Source: Clostridium sp.
GTDB taxonomy: Bacteria; Bacillota; Clostridia; Lachnospirales; Lachnospiraceae
Reading direction: 5' to 3'
NCBI GenBank assembly: GCA_018377235.1
Contig: JAGZZT010000012.1
Coordinates: 23,920 to 87,919 of the forward strand
DNA length: 64,000 bases
The notes below the pieces were generated by a model. That model made no database searches and was not told the DNA's origin. It saw only the letters and a list, made by a program, of their open reading frames with translations. A program made the translations under genes and the position numbers. Positions 24,853 to 33,339 of the stretch are shown piece after piece. Position 1 is the first letter of the stretch. Each line of letters opens with the position of its first letter.

Positions 24853-26538
24853 TTATTTTACTTTACTGCCGTCCTCCCACTGGATTACATCCCAGATTTC
24901 AGGACTTTCCAGACCCAGCTTCCAGACTGCGGTTCCGGCCAAATCATATTTTCTGATTAAATCCATTTTAAGGCTAAGGGAGCTCTCGTCCTCCATCCAG
25001 AGATATTCTGTCACTCCGTCTGATTCCTTGTGTTCTCCATAATACTGCCCCAGCTCCTCCTGCCATGTAAGTTCCACACCGTTTTCCTCAACCCACTCCT
25101 TTGCTTTGTAAATGCCAAGAGCAGAGGAAGCTGTTTTCCCATCCTCTTCTGTCCAGAGCCTGGTATAAAACGGAACCGCGTTGATGACTTTCTCTTTCGG
25201 AACCTCCAGAAGCGTATCTGTAATTCCTTTGTCCACAAACTCGATGGAAGCCGTGGATCCCATCTCTCCTCCTGCATAGTGCTCATCGTAGCCCATGATA
25301 ATCACATAGTCAGCCACAATTCCCTGCTCTTTTCTATTATAATCAGCCGTGTACTCAGACGGCACGTAATTATCTACAGAAAGGACAAGCCCCCGTTCCC
25401 GGCAGGCAATGGACATTTCTCTGATAAACTGGACATAATGAGGCATCGCCTCAGGCTTCAGGCTCTCAAAATCCAGGTTAAAACCATCAAAACCGTAGCT
25501 TTCTGCCTCCTCCATCATATCCTCAATCAGCTTTTGTCTGGTAGAAGTCCTGGACAGCAGAATTTCAGACTGGACGTTCTTACTGCACTCCTTACTGAAA
25601 TTGTCCAGCATGGCCCAAACCTGAAGCCCTTTTTCATGAGCCTTTTCTACATAACTTTTGCTGGCCAGAGATTCATAATCTCCGTCATTGCTGCTGAGGG
25701 TAAACCAGGTAGGCACAATCACATTGACTCCTTTAGACGGCTCTAAAAGCTCCTCCATCTTTCCATTAGCCTCTGGAATGGTCACCTGATGAAAAGCCAG
25801 AAGAATTTTCTCATCCAGAGAAATGTTCTTGTATACTGGCTCCTTAAAATTAGTCTCAATGGTCTCTGAACGAAGATTTTTCAGTTTTCTGTTTTTTACA
25901 TAGCCTACATGGCCATCCGGCGTAGCTACTTTCACCCATTTCTCATCCGTATCCAAAACTGTGACGCTGTCTCCTCTTCTGCACTCTGTCAAAATTGGAC
26001 TTTTCACATCCTTTTTTGTCCTGACCTGCACGGTTCCCCGCACATCAGCCACAGGGACATTCTCAAAGGTATCCTCAATAAACACCCGTTTCACATCTGT
26101 CCTGTCAAAAGCCTGGATTCTGACTTTCGTGTAGTTCAGCACCAGCCCCATGGATACATAGACATCATCTCCCTTTTCTAAAAGCAGAGGCTGTCCGCTG
26201 CTTCCTACAGAGCTGCTGTCAGCATAGAGAATCTCTTCCGGAAGAGCGTAAACCAGCATCTTTTTCTCTTCATCCCAGTAAAATCTGCTGTTAATGCAAG
26301 CGCTTACCCAGTCCATAGGCAGGTAAGTCTGTCCATTTTCATAAATGCCTGAAGCATCCTGCTTTTCATAGTTCAAATATAAAACTGTCTCATTTTCACC
26401 TGCCTGATAAACGCTTTTTAAATCGGCACGTTCCCTGGACGGTCCAAACTTCCAGTAAAGAAACACGCTGCCTGCGGCTATCCCCAGAAAAAGCACTGCG
26501 CCCAGAGCTTTTAAAATAGGATTTTTTCTATTTTTCAT
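24853..26538 (-). CDS. Exported glycoside hydrolase family 18 protein with SH3-like domain
   Basis: A 561-residue envelope protein. It has an N-terminal membrane segment (about residues 8-28), a copper-amine-oxidase-like or stalk region (about 45-165), an SH3-type domain (about 170-235) and a GH18 barrel (about 245-555). The catalytic motif is intact (YGFDGFNLDFESL, acid glutamate present), with DYVIIMGYDEHY and a VPFYTRLW segment. It resembles YdhD/YaaH spore and wall hydrolases that cleave N-acetylglucosamine links in peptidoglycan. ATG 26538 has GGAGG upstream; an ORF extension to 26640 is rejected. Confidence 0.9.
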   Translation of the reverse strand: MKNRKNPILKALGAVLFLGIAAGSVFLYWKFGPSRERADLKSVYQAGENETVLYLNYEKQDASGIYENGQTYLPMDWVSACINSRFYWDEEKKMLVYALPEEILYADSSSVGSSGQPLLLEKGDDVYVSMGLVLNYTKVRIQAFDRTDVKRVFIEDTFENVPVADVRGTVQVRTKKDVKSPILTECRRGDSVTVLDTDEKWVKVATPDGHVGYVKNRKLKNLRSETIETNFKEPVYKNISLDEKILLAFHQVTIPEANGKMEELLEPSKGVNVIVPTWFTLSSNDGDYESLASKSYVEKAHEKGLQVWAMLDNFSKECSKNVQSEILLSRTSTRQKLIEDMMEEAESYGFDGFNLDFESLKPEAMPHYVQFIREMSIACRERGLVLSVDNYVPSEYTADYNRKEQGIVADYVIIMGYDEHYAGGEMGSTASIEFVDKGITDTLLEVPKEKVINAVPFYTRLWTEEDGKTASSALGIYKAKEWVEENGVELTWQEELGQYYGEHKESDGVTEYLWMEDESSLSLKMDLIRKYDLAGTAVWKLGLESPEIWDVIQWEDGSKVK

Positions 26539-26873
26539 ATCTATCCTCCGGAAAAATCTGATGACATGCACTCGCAAACCCACGCTGTGCAGACTGTCTG
26601 CTTCAACTCCAAAATGCTGATGTGGTACATTATACCACACTCCGGATAAATAGATTTGAAATTTTTCTTACATTTCTATTCGCATTTCTTTTCTGAAGAC
26701 GGCAGCCGCGTACAGACCACAGAAATCTGGCTCTCCTGCCGATGTGTTCAGGCATAACAGCATCCTCTGAATTTTACCCGGCTCTGCGTTCTGTGTGGCT
26801 GCCCTTCCTTATGCTTCACTGTTTTTCAAGCTTCCTTATCCTCCTGGCTTCACAAACATACCTCCCTTCTTTT

Positions 26874-27125
26874 CTATCTGTGATAAACCTTGTCAAACCG
26901 AATTTCCACCAGCTTTCCAGATTCATCCGCAATATAATCCCCCATATAAAAAGCTCCGTCCTCCCGAATCTCCACTATTTTCTCGAGATCATGAGGGCCG
27001 GGTTCTTTTCCATCTACAAGAACTGTGACGCCAACCTTCTGAAACCGTTTGATCCCCTCCAGATAACGCCGTTTTTCCTCTGCTTCCCGTTTCCTTTTTT
27101 CTGATGCTTTTTCGTACTTATCCAC
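26874..27125 (-). CDS. Conserved small hypothetical protein
   Basis: An 83-residue cytoplasmic protein. Residues 1-30 are highly charged and helical (KASEKRKREAEEKRRY), probably coiled coil. Residues 30-83 are a small beta-rich region (VTVLVDGKEPGPHD, GAFYMGDYI, KLVEIRFDKVY). I do not recognise the family. It lies 97 nt after the P-loop protein and before the GH18 gene in the same direction. Its stop is near a 230-bp gap (26641-26873) in which I see nothing coding. Confidence 0.65.
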   Translation of the reverse strand: MDKYEKASEKRKREAEEKRRYLEGIKRFQKVGVTVLVDGKEPGPHDLEKIVEIREDGAFYMGDYIADESGKLVEIRFDKVYHR

Positions 27126-27222
27126 TGATCTTCTCCTGTCTGAAGGGCAGTCTGAAATTCCTCCTGGGAGGTTTTATAACTCTAATACTGTGATATATTA
27201 TATTTACTCTGCCCGCCCTTCT

Positions 27223-27831
27223 TTAATATTCCAGAAATCCCCCAAAGAAAGCTATAACCTCCCCTGACACCATAAATGCGTCCTCCGTTCTGGGAATCCG
27301 CCTGGCTTCTATGCCCGGATACTTTGAAAGCTCCTTCATAAACTCGCGGCTTCCTGAACTGATAAAATACTCCCACTTCCCATCTGCGCGTTTTTTCTCT
27401 TCTGCCAGCTTCAGAAACGAGTGTATTTTCCATTCAGCCAGAGAACCTACCAGAAATTTTCTTTGACAGAGCTGAAATTTTGTTCTCGCTGACTCAAAAT
27501 CATGTCCAAAGTCAATCACCACTGTGTCAAATTCTGAATTGGCCAAATCTGAGAACCTCTCCGGACCGGCTTCCTTCATAAAAGAAATCTCCAAAACACT
27601 ACACGAACCATTTTCCTGTTTTAAGGCAGACCGTTCTGACAAAACCTCAAAAAGCCTTGAAAAATCCCCGCTTTTATTCTCTTCCAGCAAGGCCGTCCGT
27701 TTTCCCAGAACGCCTGAGAGGTAGGAAGCAGTCATAATAGAAAAGTGGGTCGTTCCCACTCCCGGACAGCTTCCTGCCACGCCTATCATCAGAGGATTGT
27801 GAAAAAAACCTCTTCTGTATCCGTCAGTCAC
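27223..27831 (-). CDS. P-loop (CpaE/MinD-like) protein, partner of the kinase
   Basis: A 202-residue protein with a MinD/ParA-type phosphate loop, AGSCPGVGTTHFS (about residues 19-31), and a later VVIDFGHDFE strand that may act as Walker B. It lacks long C-terminal partner-binding regions. The upstream gene encodes a Ser/Thr kinase whose C-terminal half has a similar loop (AGSRPGTGATH), so the two are paralogous ATPase domains. The genes are 27 nt apart in the same direction and likely work together. Function unknown; CpaE-like proteins often position surface or secretion machines. Confidence 0.65.
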   Translation of the reverse strand: MTDGYRRGFFHNPLMIGVAGSCPGVGTTHFSIMTASYLSGVLGKRTALLEENKSGDFSRLFEVLSERSALKQENGSCSVLEISFMKEAGPERFSDLANSEFDTVVIDFGHDFESARTKFQLCQRKFLVGSLAEWKIHSFLKLAEEKKRADGKWEYFISSGSREFMKELSKYPGIEARRIPRTEDAFMVSGEVIAFFGGFLEY

Positions 27832-27858
27832 GCCTGCCGTTCTCCCTTCTGTCTCAGT

Positions 27859-29373
27859 CTATATCCCTCCTCTCCGGCGCCGTCCCCGTCTGCACCTTTT
27901 TTTCCAGACTTCTGCCAACCTCAAAAGACTGAAAAACTGCCATACTGTTCTAAAGCCGCCTCTTTCTCTCCTTAGCAGCCATCTTTCTCCCTCTGTCCCT
28001 GACAGCAGGCTGAAAAACGTCCGATCCGCTTCTGCCTTCAGCGGCATAAAAGGATCTTCGATCCAGGGAAGCCGAACCGCAGCAAAGCCGGAGGCCTCCT
28101 CTGGCAAAATAATTTTTCCCGGACTGTTCTGACGGTTTATAAGAAGTCTTATGGGCGCATGATCCATCGGAAGTATTTTAAGAAGCCTTCTCACCGCTCT
28201 CTGGCAGTCTGAAAGTTCCCACTCTCTTCCTCCGCAGACCAGCAGAAAAAGAACTGCTCCGGCTGTTCCGGAACCTATTTCCCCGTATCCTTCTCCAGGC
28301 GGATCCAGCCGCTCTCCGACTGTTCCTAAATCCAGCACACGGACGGTAAATCCGTCCTGATCTGGCTGAACCTGTTCTCCCAGGCGGGGCTTCACTGACA
28401 GAATTCCGGCCTTGAAAATTCCTCTCCTGTCAGGCACTGCGCCGAGACACCGGCCCAGAGAAGCCGCCGCTCCGGAATCATTTCTCTCCTCATAGAGACA
28501 GGGTCCTGCATAAACCGTCAGAAAAGACGACAGAGCCAGGGCTGCGTGGGTCGCTCCCGTTCCCGGGCGGCTTCCAGCCACAGCAATGGTAAGAAGTGGT
28601 TTCCCTTTTTCACCGGAAGTCCCTTTTTTCAGAGTGCAGAGCGTTTCCAGCAATTCCTCTGCCGTTTGAAATCGTTTTTCCCGCAGCGGATCCAGACACC
28701 TTCCTATGACCGCTTCCAGACGTCTTCCAAGCAGAACTGTATCCGCATCAAAAGAATTGTCCGGGCTTCTCCCCGTTCCCATAAAAAACAGGAGGGCTCC
28801 AATGGCATAAATGTCTGCTCTCTCATCCGGAATTTCATTTCGATACAGTTCCGGGGCAGCAAAGCCGGGCGTAGCAAAACGCGGCCCAGTTCCATTTCTG
28901 TCAGACGCAAAGACAGACTGGCCAAAATCAATTAATTTAAGCGTGCCGCCGCAGATCAAAAGATTCTTAGGCTGAAGATCTAAATGTAAAATAGGGTTTG
29001 GTTTGAGCGAATGCAGATAAACCAAGATTCGGCAGAGCTGACTCCCATATGACAGGATCTCTGCTCGAGTAAGACTGCCCCTTTGCTGAATCAGGGCAGA
29101 TAGAGAATGTCCTTCCAGGTATTCCTGGACAATGTAATAATATTCCTGAGACTCGTATAAATCGTAGATAACCGGTATCCCCGGATGGCGCAGCGTCTTT
29201 AAAATATCTGCTTCCCGAAGCCGTTTTCCCTCCTCCTTAGGCACACGCTTAACAGCCCTGTATTCCTGAAGGCTCAGGTGAACCGCTAAAAGGACGGAAC
29301 CATTTCTCCCGCTTCCAAGCGTCCCGATTATCTGGTATTTTCCAAACAGTACCGTACCTTCTGTCTCCCGCAC
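27859..29373 (-). CDS. Ser/Thr protein kinase fused to a CpaE/MinD-like ATPase domain
   Basis: A 504-residue cytoplasmic protein. Residues about 13-250 are an active-looking Hanks kinase: glycine loop LGSGRNGSV, the lysine in AVKRVP, catalytic loop HLDLQPKNLL, the DFG of IDFGQS, and APELYRNEIPDERADIYAIG. Residues about 260-460 hold a phosphate-loop domain with AGSRPGTGATHAAL. No membrane segment or PASTA repeats, unlike PrkC, are present. The partner ATPase gene follows after 27 nt. Start ATG 29373. The fusion suggests phosphorylation controls an ATPase of the MinD/ParA class; targets are unknown. Confidence 0.8.
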   Translation of the reverse strand: MRETEGTVLFGKYQIIGTLGSGRNGSVLLAVHLSLQEYRAVKRVPKEEGKRLREADILKTLRHPGIPVIYDLYESQEYYYIVQEYLEGHSLSALIQQRGSLTRAEILSYGSQLCRILVYLHSLKPNPILHLDLQPKNLLICGGTLKLIDFGQSVFASDRNGTGPRFATPGFAAPELYRNEIPDERADIYAIGALLFFMGTGRSPDNSFDADTVLLGRRLEAVIGRCLDPLREKRFQTAEELLETLCTLKKGTSGEKGKPLLTIAVAGSRPGTGATHAALALSSFLTVYAGPCLYEERNDSGAAASLGRCLGAVPDRRGIFKAGILSVKPRLGEQVQPDQDGFTVRVLDLGTVGERLDPPGEGYGEIGSGTAGAVLFLLVCGGREWELSDCQRAVRRLLKILPMDHAPIRLLINRQNSPGKIILPEEASGFAAVRLPWIEDPFMPLKAEADRTFFSLLSGTEGERWLLRRERGGFRTVWQFFSLLRLAEVWKKRCRRGRRRRGGI

Positions 29374-29569
29374 CTCCTCTCGGAACCGCCGGCATCTGAA
29401 CAGTAATCGGAAATACCACTTCTTAGCCTGTATTCTAATACATGGTTTCTCTATTTACAACCACTTTTAGGAAAATTTCATAAAATTTTCTATAAAATTT
29501 TCACATATGAATTGCCAATTCCTTATATTATATAGTATATTGGGTATATAAAATCTTAATTCAGGCTGC

Positions 29570-29613
29570 AGCGCCAGCATAGGGAGACGAGTTATCCCCT
29601 GTGTACTGACGCT
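29570..29613 (+). promoter_or_regulatory. Leader hairpin of mecA
   Basis: AGCG, CAG and ATAGGG segments pair with CGCT, CTG and CCCCTGT, giving a long interrupted stem 20 nt before the mecA start. The region 29374-29569 upstream is AT-rich and contains the divergent promoters, but I cannot place the boxes confidently. Confidence 0.4.
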
Positions 29614-29633
29614 AATGAAAGGCGAGTGATCTC

Positions 29634-30404
29634 ATGAAAATAGAACGCATCAATGAAAACCAGATCCGCTGCACACTCACCAGCTTCGATTTAAGCATGA
29701 GGAACCTGAATCTCACAGAGTTAGCTTATGGCTCTGAAAAGGCCAGAAAGCTGTTCCGGGAAATGATAAAAAAGGCCGAAGCTGAGGTCGGATTTGAGGC
29801 TGAGGACATTCCTCTCATGGTGGAAGCGATTCCTCTGTCAGCGGAAAGCATTATGCTGGTAATCACAAAAATCGAGGATCCGGAGGAATTAGATACCCGG
29901 TTTTCCCGATTCTCCCCTGTATCGGAGGAGGAACCATCGGACGATTCCATGTCAAATGAACTGTTAGAAGGCGCGGACCAGATTTTAAACCTTCTTTCCC
30001 AGGCAGGAGGAAAACAGGAGGCTGACAGAGCTTCTGCCCCTGCAAAGCAGGCTCCTGAGCACAAATCGGAGGAAAGCGCCGACGGGCAGGGAAAAACCTA
30101 TGCCGACACTCTGGCCCAGCGGATTTTCTGCTTCGACACCTTACAGTCCGCTACCCAGGCGTGCCGCATTGGAGGACAGGCCTTTGAAGGCGAAAGCTGT
30201 CTCTACAAAAACAGACGCAGCGGAAAATATTATCTGTTTCTCAGAGAGCTGACGCCTGGATCCGGGGACTTTATCCGCTTCTGCAATCTCCTTGTAGAGT
30301 ACGGAACCAGTATCCGGGCTGAATACGCGTCTCGGGCTTACTTCGATGAACACTATGAACGCATCATCCGCGAAAATGCCGTAGCTGTACTGAGCAGACT
30401 GTAG
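29634..30404 (+). CDS. mecA: Adaptor protein MecA
   Basis: A 256-residue adaptor that binds ClpC and delivers substrates such as competence factors for degradation. The N-terminal domain (about 1-80) shows MKIERINENQIRCTLTSFDL and REMIKKAEAEVGFEAED. An acidic linker (about 90-150) leads to the C-terminal ClpC-binding domain (about 155-255). The linker is longer and more acidic than in Bacillus. AAAGGCGAG precedes ATG 29634. It is a single-gene unit ending in a hairpin terminator. Confidence 0.9.
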   Translation: MKIERINENQIRCTLTSFDLSMRNLNLTELAYGSEKARKLFREMIKKAEAEVGFEAEDIPLMVEAIPLSAESIMLVITKIEDPEELDTRFSRFSPVSEEEPSDDSMSNELLEGADQILNLLSQAGGKQEADRASAPAKQAPEHKSEESADGQGKTYADTLAQRIFCFDTLQSATQACRIGGQAFEGESCLYKNRRSGKYYLFLRELTPGSGDFIRFCNLLVEYGTSIRAEYASRAYFDEHYERIIRENAVAVLSRL

Positions 30405-30481
30405 CATTCCGCCCGCTGCGCTGGCAGGCTTCCGAATAATCCGGCTTTACTGGAAGCAGACGGATCCCATGTAAAGAACAG

Positions 30482-30527
30482 AAAAGGCAGGTGAGCAGGG
30501 AAATCCTCCCACTCATCTGCCTTTTAT
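30482..30527 (+). terminator. mecA terminator
   Basis: An interrupted stem with AAAAGGCAGGTGAG and CTCATCTGCCTTTT arms is followed by ATTTT. It also converges on the selenoprotein gene on the minus strand. Confidence 0.7.
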
Positions 30528-30544
30528 TTTATCCTGTCTCAGAA

Positions 30545-30745
30545 TTACTTCTGAGCCAGGTATTCATTGATCGCGTTTACTAACGTATCAACTGAAATTC
30601 CGTGAACCATACTGGCCTCTTCCAGAGACTCCATCTGAGAAGCCGGTCAGCCTAAGCAATGCATTCCTGCTCCCATAAGGATAGGTGCAATCCCATCGTC
30701 CAGACGAACCAGATCACCGATTAACATATCTTTATTAATCTGCAT
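30545..30745 (-). CDS. Selenocysteine-containing DUF1858/prismane-associated redox protein
   Basis: A 66-residue small protein when an in-frame UGA (30647-30649) is read as selenocysteine at position 33. The motif is GMHC-Leu-Gly-Sec-Pro, exactly where relatives have the redox pair CxxC in GMHCLGCP. The frame stays conserved after the UGA (SLEEASMVHGISVDTLV) to a normal TAA. A bacterial SECIS-like hairpin (30614-30644) starts 2 nt after the UGA: 7-bp GGCUUCU/AGAGGCC stem, 4-bp CAGA/UCUG upper stem and a GGAG-containing apical loop. GGAGG lies 8 nt before ATG 30745. Function is probably a thiol-selenol redox carrier. The Sec machinery (SelA, SelB, SelC, SelD) is not in the window. Confidence 0.85.
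30614..30644 (-). promoter_or_regulatory. Predicted bacterial SECIS element
   Basis: A stem-loop inside the coding region immediately 3' of the UGA, with its apical loop about 14 nt beyond the UGA. This spacing resembles that of known bSECIS elements. The loop reads UGGAGUC. Confidence 0.65.
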
Positions 30746-30975
30746 GTTTGTACCTCCTTGTGCTGTTTTTATATCCAATAATATAATACTTTTTAATTCC
30801 TATTGCAAGGCATATTTCAGCCTAATTCATCTTCCTGATATCAGAAAAGAATGGAAATTTGTAAAATATCATCGGAAAATCACTCATTCCGTCCTATTGT
30901 TTCCCTTTATCCGCCAAAATATTCCCTTTTATTCCCTTGCTTTTATTTTAGAACAAGTTTTTTTAGGGTACCATC

Positions 30976-31002
30976 TTGAATATTTTTGGAGTTTAGTATA
31001 AA
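30976..31002 (+). promoter_or_regulatory. Promoter of the ferredoxin gene
   Basis: TTGAAT at 30976-30981 and TATAAA at 30997-31002 with a 15-bp spacer, 37 nt before the start. The 294-bp gap from the selenoprotein gene holds nothing else clear. Confidence 0.5.
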
Positions 31003-31038
31003 ATGTAGGCACAACCATATTAAAGGAGGTAATTTATC

Positions 31039-31209
31039 ATGGCATATGTAATTACAGATACATGCGTTAGCTGTGGCGCTTGCGCTGGCGGATGTCCAGT
31101 AGGCGCAATCAGCGAGGGAGATGGCAAGTACGAGATCGACGCTGCTGCTTGCATCGACTGCGGAGCTTGCGCTGGTACATGCCCAACAGGTGCAATCGAG
31201 GAGGCTTAA
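31039..31209 (+). CDS. 2[4Fe-4S] ferredoxin
   Basis: A 56-residue clostridial ferredoxin, a low-potential electron carrier for enzymes such as [FeFe] hydrogenase and pyruvate:ferredoxin oxidoreductase. Both cluster motifs are present and near-duplicate: CVSCGACAGGCP and CIDCGACAGTCP. AAAGGAGG lies about 11 nt before ATG 31039. It is monocistronic with its own promoter and terminator. The identity is certain. Confidence 0.97.
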   Translation: MAYVITDTCVSCGACAGGCPVGAISEGDGKYEIDAAACIDCGACAGTCPTGAIEEA

Positions 31210-31251
31210 TTTAAGCTTATTTTTTCCGCTTAGAGCGGAGTTGATTGTAAG

Positions 31252-31307
31252 AAAAGAGACTGCTGCAGAACTGCTGATTCGTCGGCGATTCTGCTCAGTC
31301 TCTTTTT
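31252..31307. terminator. Terminator between ferredoxin and the AEC transporter
   Basis: AAAAGAGACTG and CAGTCTCTTTT arms with an inner GCAGAA/TTCTGC stem, ending in T runs on both strands. It serves two convergent genes. A smaller TCCGCT/AGCGGA hairpin precedes it at 31225-31239. Confidence 0.75.
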
Positions 31308-31314
31308 ATGTTTC

Positions 31315-32253
31315 TTATATCATCCCCATGCTCTGGAACAGCAGAACCCACAGGAAAATAGTAATGATAGAGGCCGCCGTGCTGACAACTACGAACTGGC
31401 CGGCCAGCTCGCCGTCTCCTCCCATGTTCTGAGCCATGGAATAGGACGCTGTTGCCACAGGAGTCGCATACATGGTAAATAAAACGAAGCGTTCCAGATT
31501 CCCAAAGCCCATGGCAGTGGCCAGAACTGTAATGACAGCGGGCAAAATCACCATTTTCACTGTCAGAGAGGGAACCAGATATTTAAGATTTCCCTTCACA
31601 GCAGAAAAATGAAGAGTTCCTCCCAGAACAAACAGGGCTAATGGAGTAGTCAGACCTGCAAACTGAGACACTGTATCATTCACACAGGCAGGCAGGTGAA
31701 TATGGAGCAGGAAAAATACAAGTCCTACAGCAGCTCCCATAATCAAGGGATTCGTCACCACATTTTTCACAAGCTTCCTGATATCTGACTTTCCGCCATG
31801 AAACATTTCCAGAATGATCACTGCCGTTACGTTGTAAATCGGTATGACAATAGCTACCATCATAGATGCCAGCGCCGCCCCTGCCTGTCCAAACAGGCTG
31901 GTAGTCAGCGGAATGGCAAACAACACGAAATTGCTTCTGTAAATTCCCTGAATCACCACACCTCTCTGAGGATTTCCCTTCACAATCCTCGGCACAATCA
32001 GCACCAGCAGAAGTTCCAGCAGAAGAATGCTGACAACTCCCACCGCCGCCAGCTTTCCGTCCAGAGTCGAGCCTGGATCCATTTTGTAAAGATTGTTAAA
32101 CATTAAAATCGGAAAAAATGCCCTGAAAATCAGCTTGTTTAACCTGTTCATAAAGTCTTCGTCTACCAGGCCGCTCATACGCACCCCGTATCCAAAAGAA
32201 ATATAAATCAAAAACGGCATAACTGCATTGACTGCTACTAAAAAACTTTCCAT
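31315..32253 (-). CDS. AEC-family (auxin efflux carrier-like) transporter
   Basis: A 312-residue membrane protein with about ten hydrophobic segments and the AEC fold. Visible family features are FGYGVRMSGLVD near the N-terminus, LTTSLFGQAG, VTNPLIMGAAVG and PVATASYSMAQNMGGD near the C-terminus. Bacterial AEC proteins export malate, malonate or amino acids, but the substrate cannot be deduced. It is separate from the sortase operon, being downstream of it in the same direction. Confidence 0.88.
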   Translation of the reverse strand: MESFLVAVNAVMPFLIYISFGYGVRMSGLVDEDFMNRLNKLIFRAFFPILMFNNLYKMDPGSTLDGKLAAVGVVSILLLELLLVLIVPRIVKGNPQRGVVIQGIYRSNFVLFAIPLTTSLFGQAGAALASMMVAIVIPIYNVTAVIILEMFHGGKSDIRKLVKNVVTNPLIMGAAVGLVFFLLHIHLPACVNDTVSQFAGLTTPLALFVLGGTLHFSAVKGNLKYLVPSLTVKMVILPAVITVLATAMGFGNLERFVLFTMYATPVATASYSMAQNMGGDGELAGQFVVVSTAASIITIFLWVLLFQSMGMI

Positions 32254-32296
32254 AATTTCTGTCTCCTCTGTCTGGTCTCTCTATGTAAGCCAGCTT

Positions 32297-33091
32297 CTAC
32301 TGCGCCGCCGCATTGCTTCCTGTTTCCAGCGCTGTCTCCTCCATCACTACAGCCTGCACCACAAACCGATGACTGTATCCATTTCCCGTACAGGTAACAA
32401 GTGTAATCAGACGATCCGTCTCGTCTGCAGTTATTCCTGTGTCATACCAGGCCCTGGACTTCATCCTGTTTATATAAGCCGTCTTCTCCTCCCCGCTCTT
32501 GAAATTCGTAGGGAAATTCTCCTCCTGTGCCTCCTCCTGATGGCTGGAAATCACAGTACATCTTAGAATTCTGTCGGGAAGGTACAAATCAATCTCTGGA
32601 TGAGCCAGAAAAAATTCTTCTTTTCCATACTGTTTCAGCATCCCGAACATAGAACCATTTCTCATGTTGTGACCATAGAAAATCGTATTATCATCGGAAA
32701 CAGCCGGATCGTTTCTGTAATCCATAAACACTGTGCCTGCAAAACTGTTTTCCCCGTTCAGTTTTCTGCGCAGATAATAATCATTATCCTCCGCCTGTGC
32801 CACCGGATAGCTGACCTGCGTACCTGGAATATCAATCCAAAGAACCGCATCCTCTGAAACCGCCTTCAGCGCGTCAAAATTTACGCTCAAAGGCGTCCAC
32901 AGGGCTCCTGTCTCCCCTTCCTCATTTTCCTCTGCTGCAATTTCTCTCTTCTGGAGTACCGCCTCAGCCAGCTGTTCATAGCCCTTTTCCGCAGAGCGGT
33001 ATGAAAACCATATAAATCCCAGATATCCCAGCGCGCCCAGAAAAACCAGCAGAGCCAGAATAAAAACAGCCTTTGTTATCCTTCGTTTCAT
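32297..33091 (-). CDS. Class B sortase
   Basis: A 264-residue membrane transpeptidase. It has an N-terminal signal-anchor (residues 8-30) and the catalytic triad His-141 (YGHNM), Cys-234 (LVTCTG) and Arg-242 (HRFVV). SrtB-type features include TVFMDYRND before the histidine. It cleaves a sorting signal and joins the protein to peptidoglycan. The one evident sortase substrate nearby is the LPKTG protein directly upstream (33340-35016), so this SrtB probably recognises an LPxTG-like signal rather than NPQTN. It is separated from that gene by a strong hairpin, suggesting partly independent expression. Confidence 0.92.
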   Translation of the reverse strand: MKRRITKAVFILALLVFLGALGYLGFIWFSYRSAEKGYEQLAEAVLQKREIAAEENEEGETGALWTPLSVNFDALKAVSEDAVLWIDIPGTQVSYPVAQAEDNDYYLRRKLNGENSFAGTVFMDYRNDPAVSDDNTIFYGHNMRNGSMFGMLKQYGKEEFFLAHPEIDLYLPDRILRCTVISSHQEEAQEENFPTNFKSGEEKTAYINRMKSRAWYDTGITADETDRLITLVTCTGNGYSHRFVVQAVVMEETALETGSNAAAQ

Positions 33092-33244
33092 GTTATGTAA
33101 ACCTCCTGCCGAGAAACAGGCTGCCTCTGCTTCCCTGTTAATCTCTGGCAGATTCCCATCTGCCTGTATTCATCAGTATAGCAAAAATATGATATAAAAA
33201 CCAGAGTTTCCTCAGCGTTCCCATGACAAATACAGTCAGTAAAA

Positions 33245-33278
33245 GAGCCGCAGTTTCCCATACTTGAAACTGCGGCTC
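33245..33278 (-). terminator. Terminator after the LPKTG protein gene
   Basis: Perfect 13-bp stem GAGCCGCAGTTTC/GAAACTGCGGCTC with an 8-nt loop and TTTT following in the minus direction. It should end or attenuate the surface-protein transcript before the sortase gene. Confidence 0.75.
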
Positions 33279-33339
33279 CTGTTTGTATCGCTGCTTTTTC
33301 TGTTCTTTTTTCTTTGTTACAAAAACGGCCATTCAAAGC

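Noticed and set aside
30545..30745. Pseudogene with a premature stop
   Set aside because: The stop is UGA at the family's conserved cysteine, the frame is conserved afterwards, and a SECIS-like hairpin follows; a decayed gene would not be expected to show all three.
33088..33336. 82-residue minus-strand frame between the sortase and the LPKTG gene
   Set aside because: It spans a terminator hairpin, has unusual cysteine-rich composition and no plausible ribosome site.
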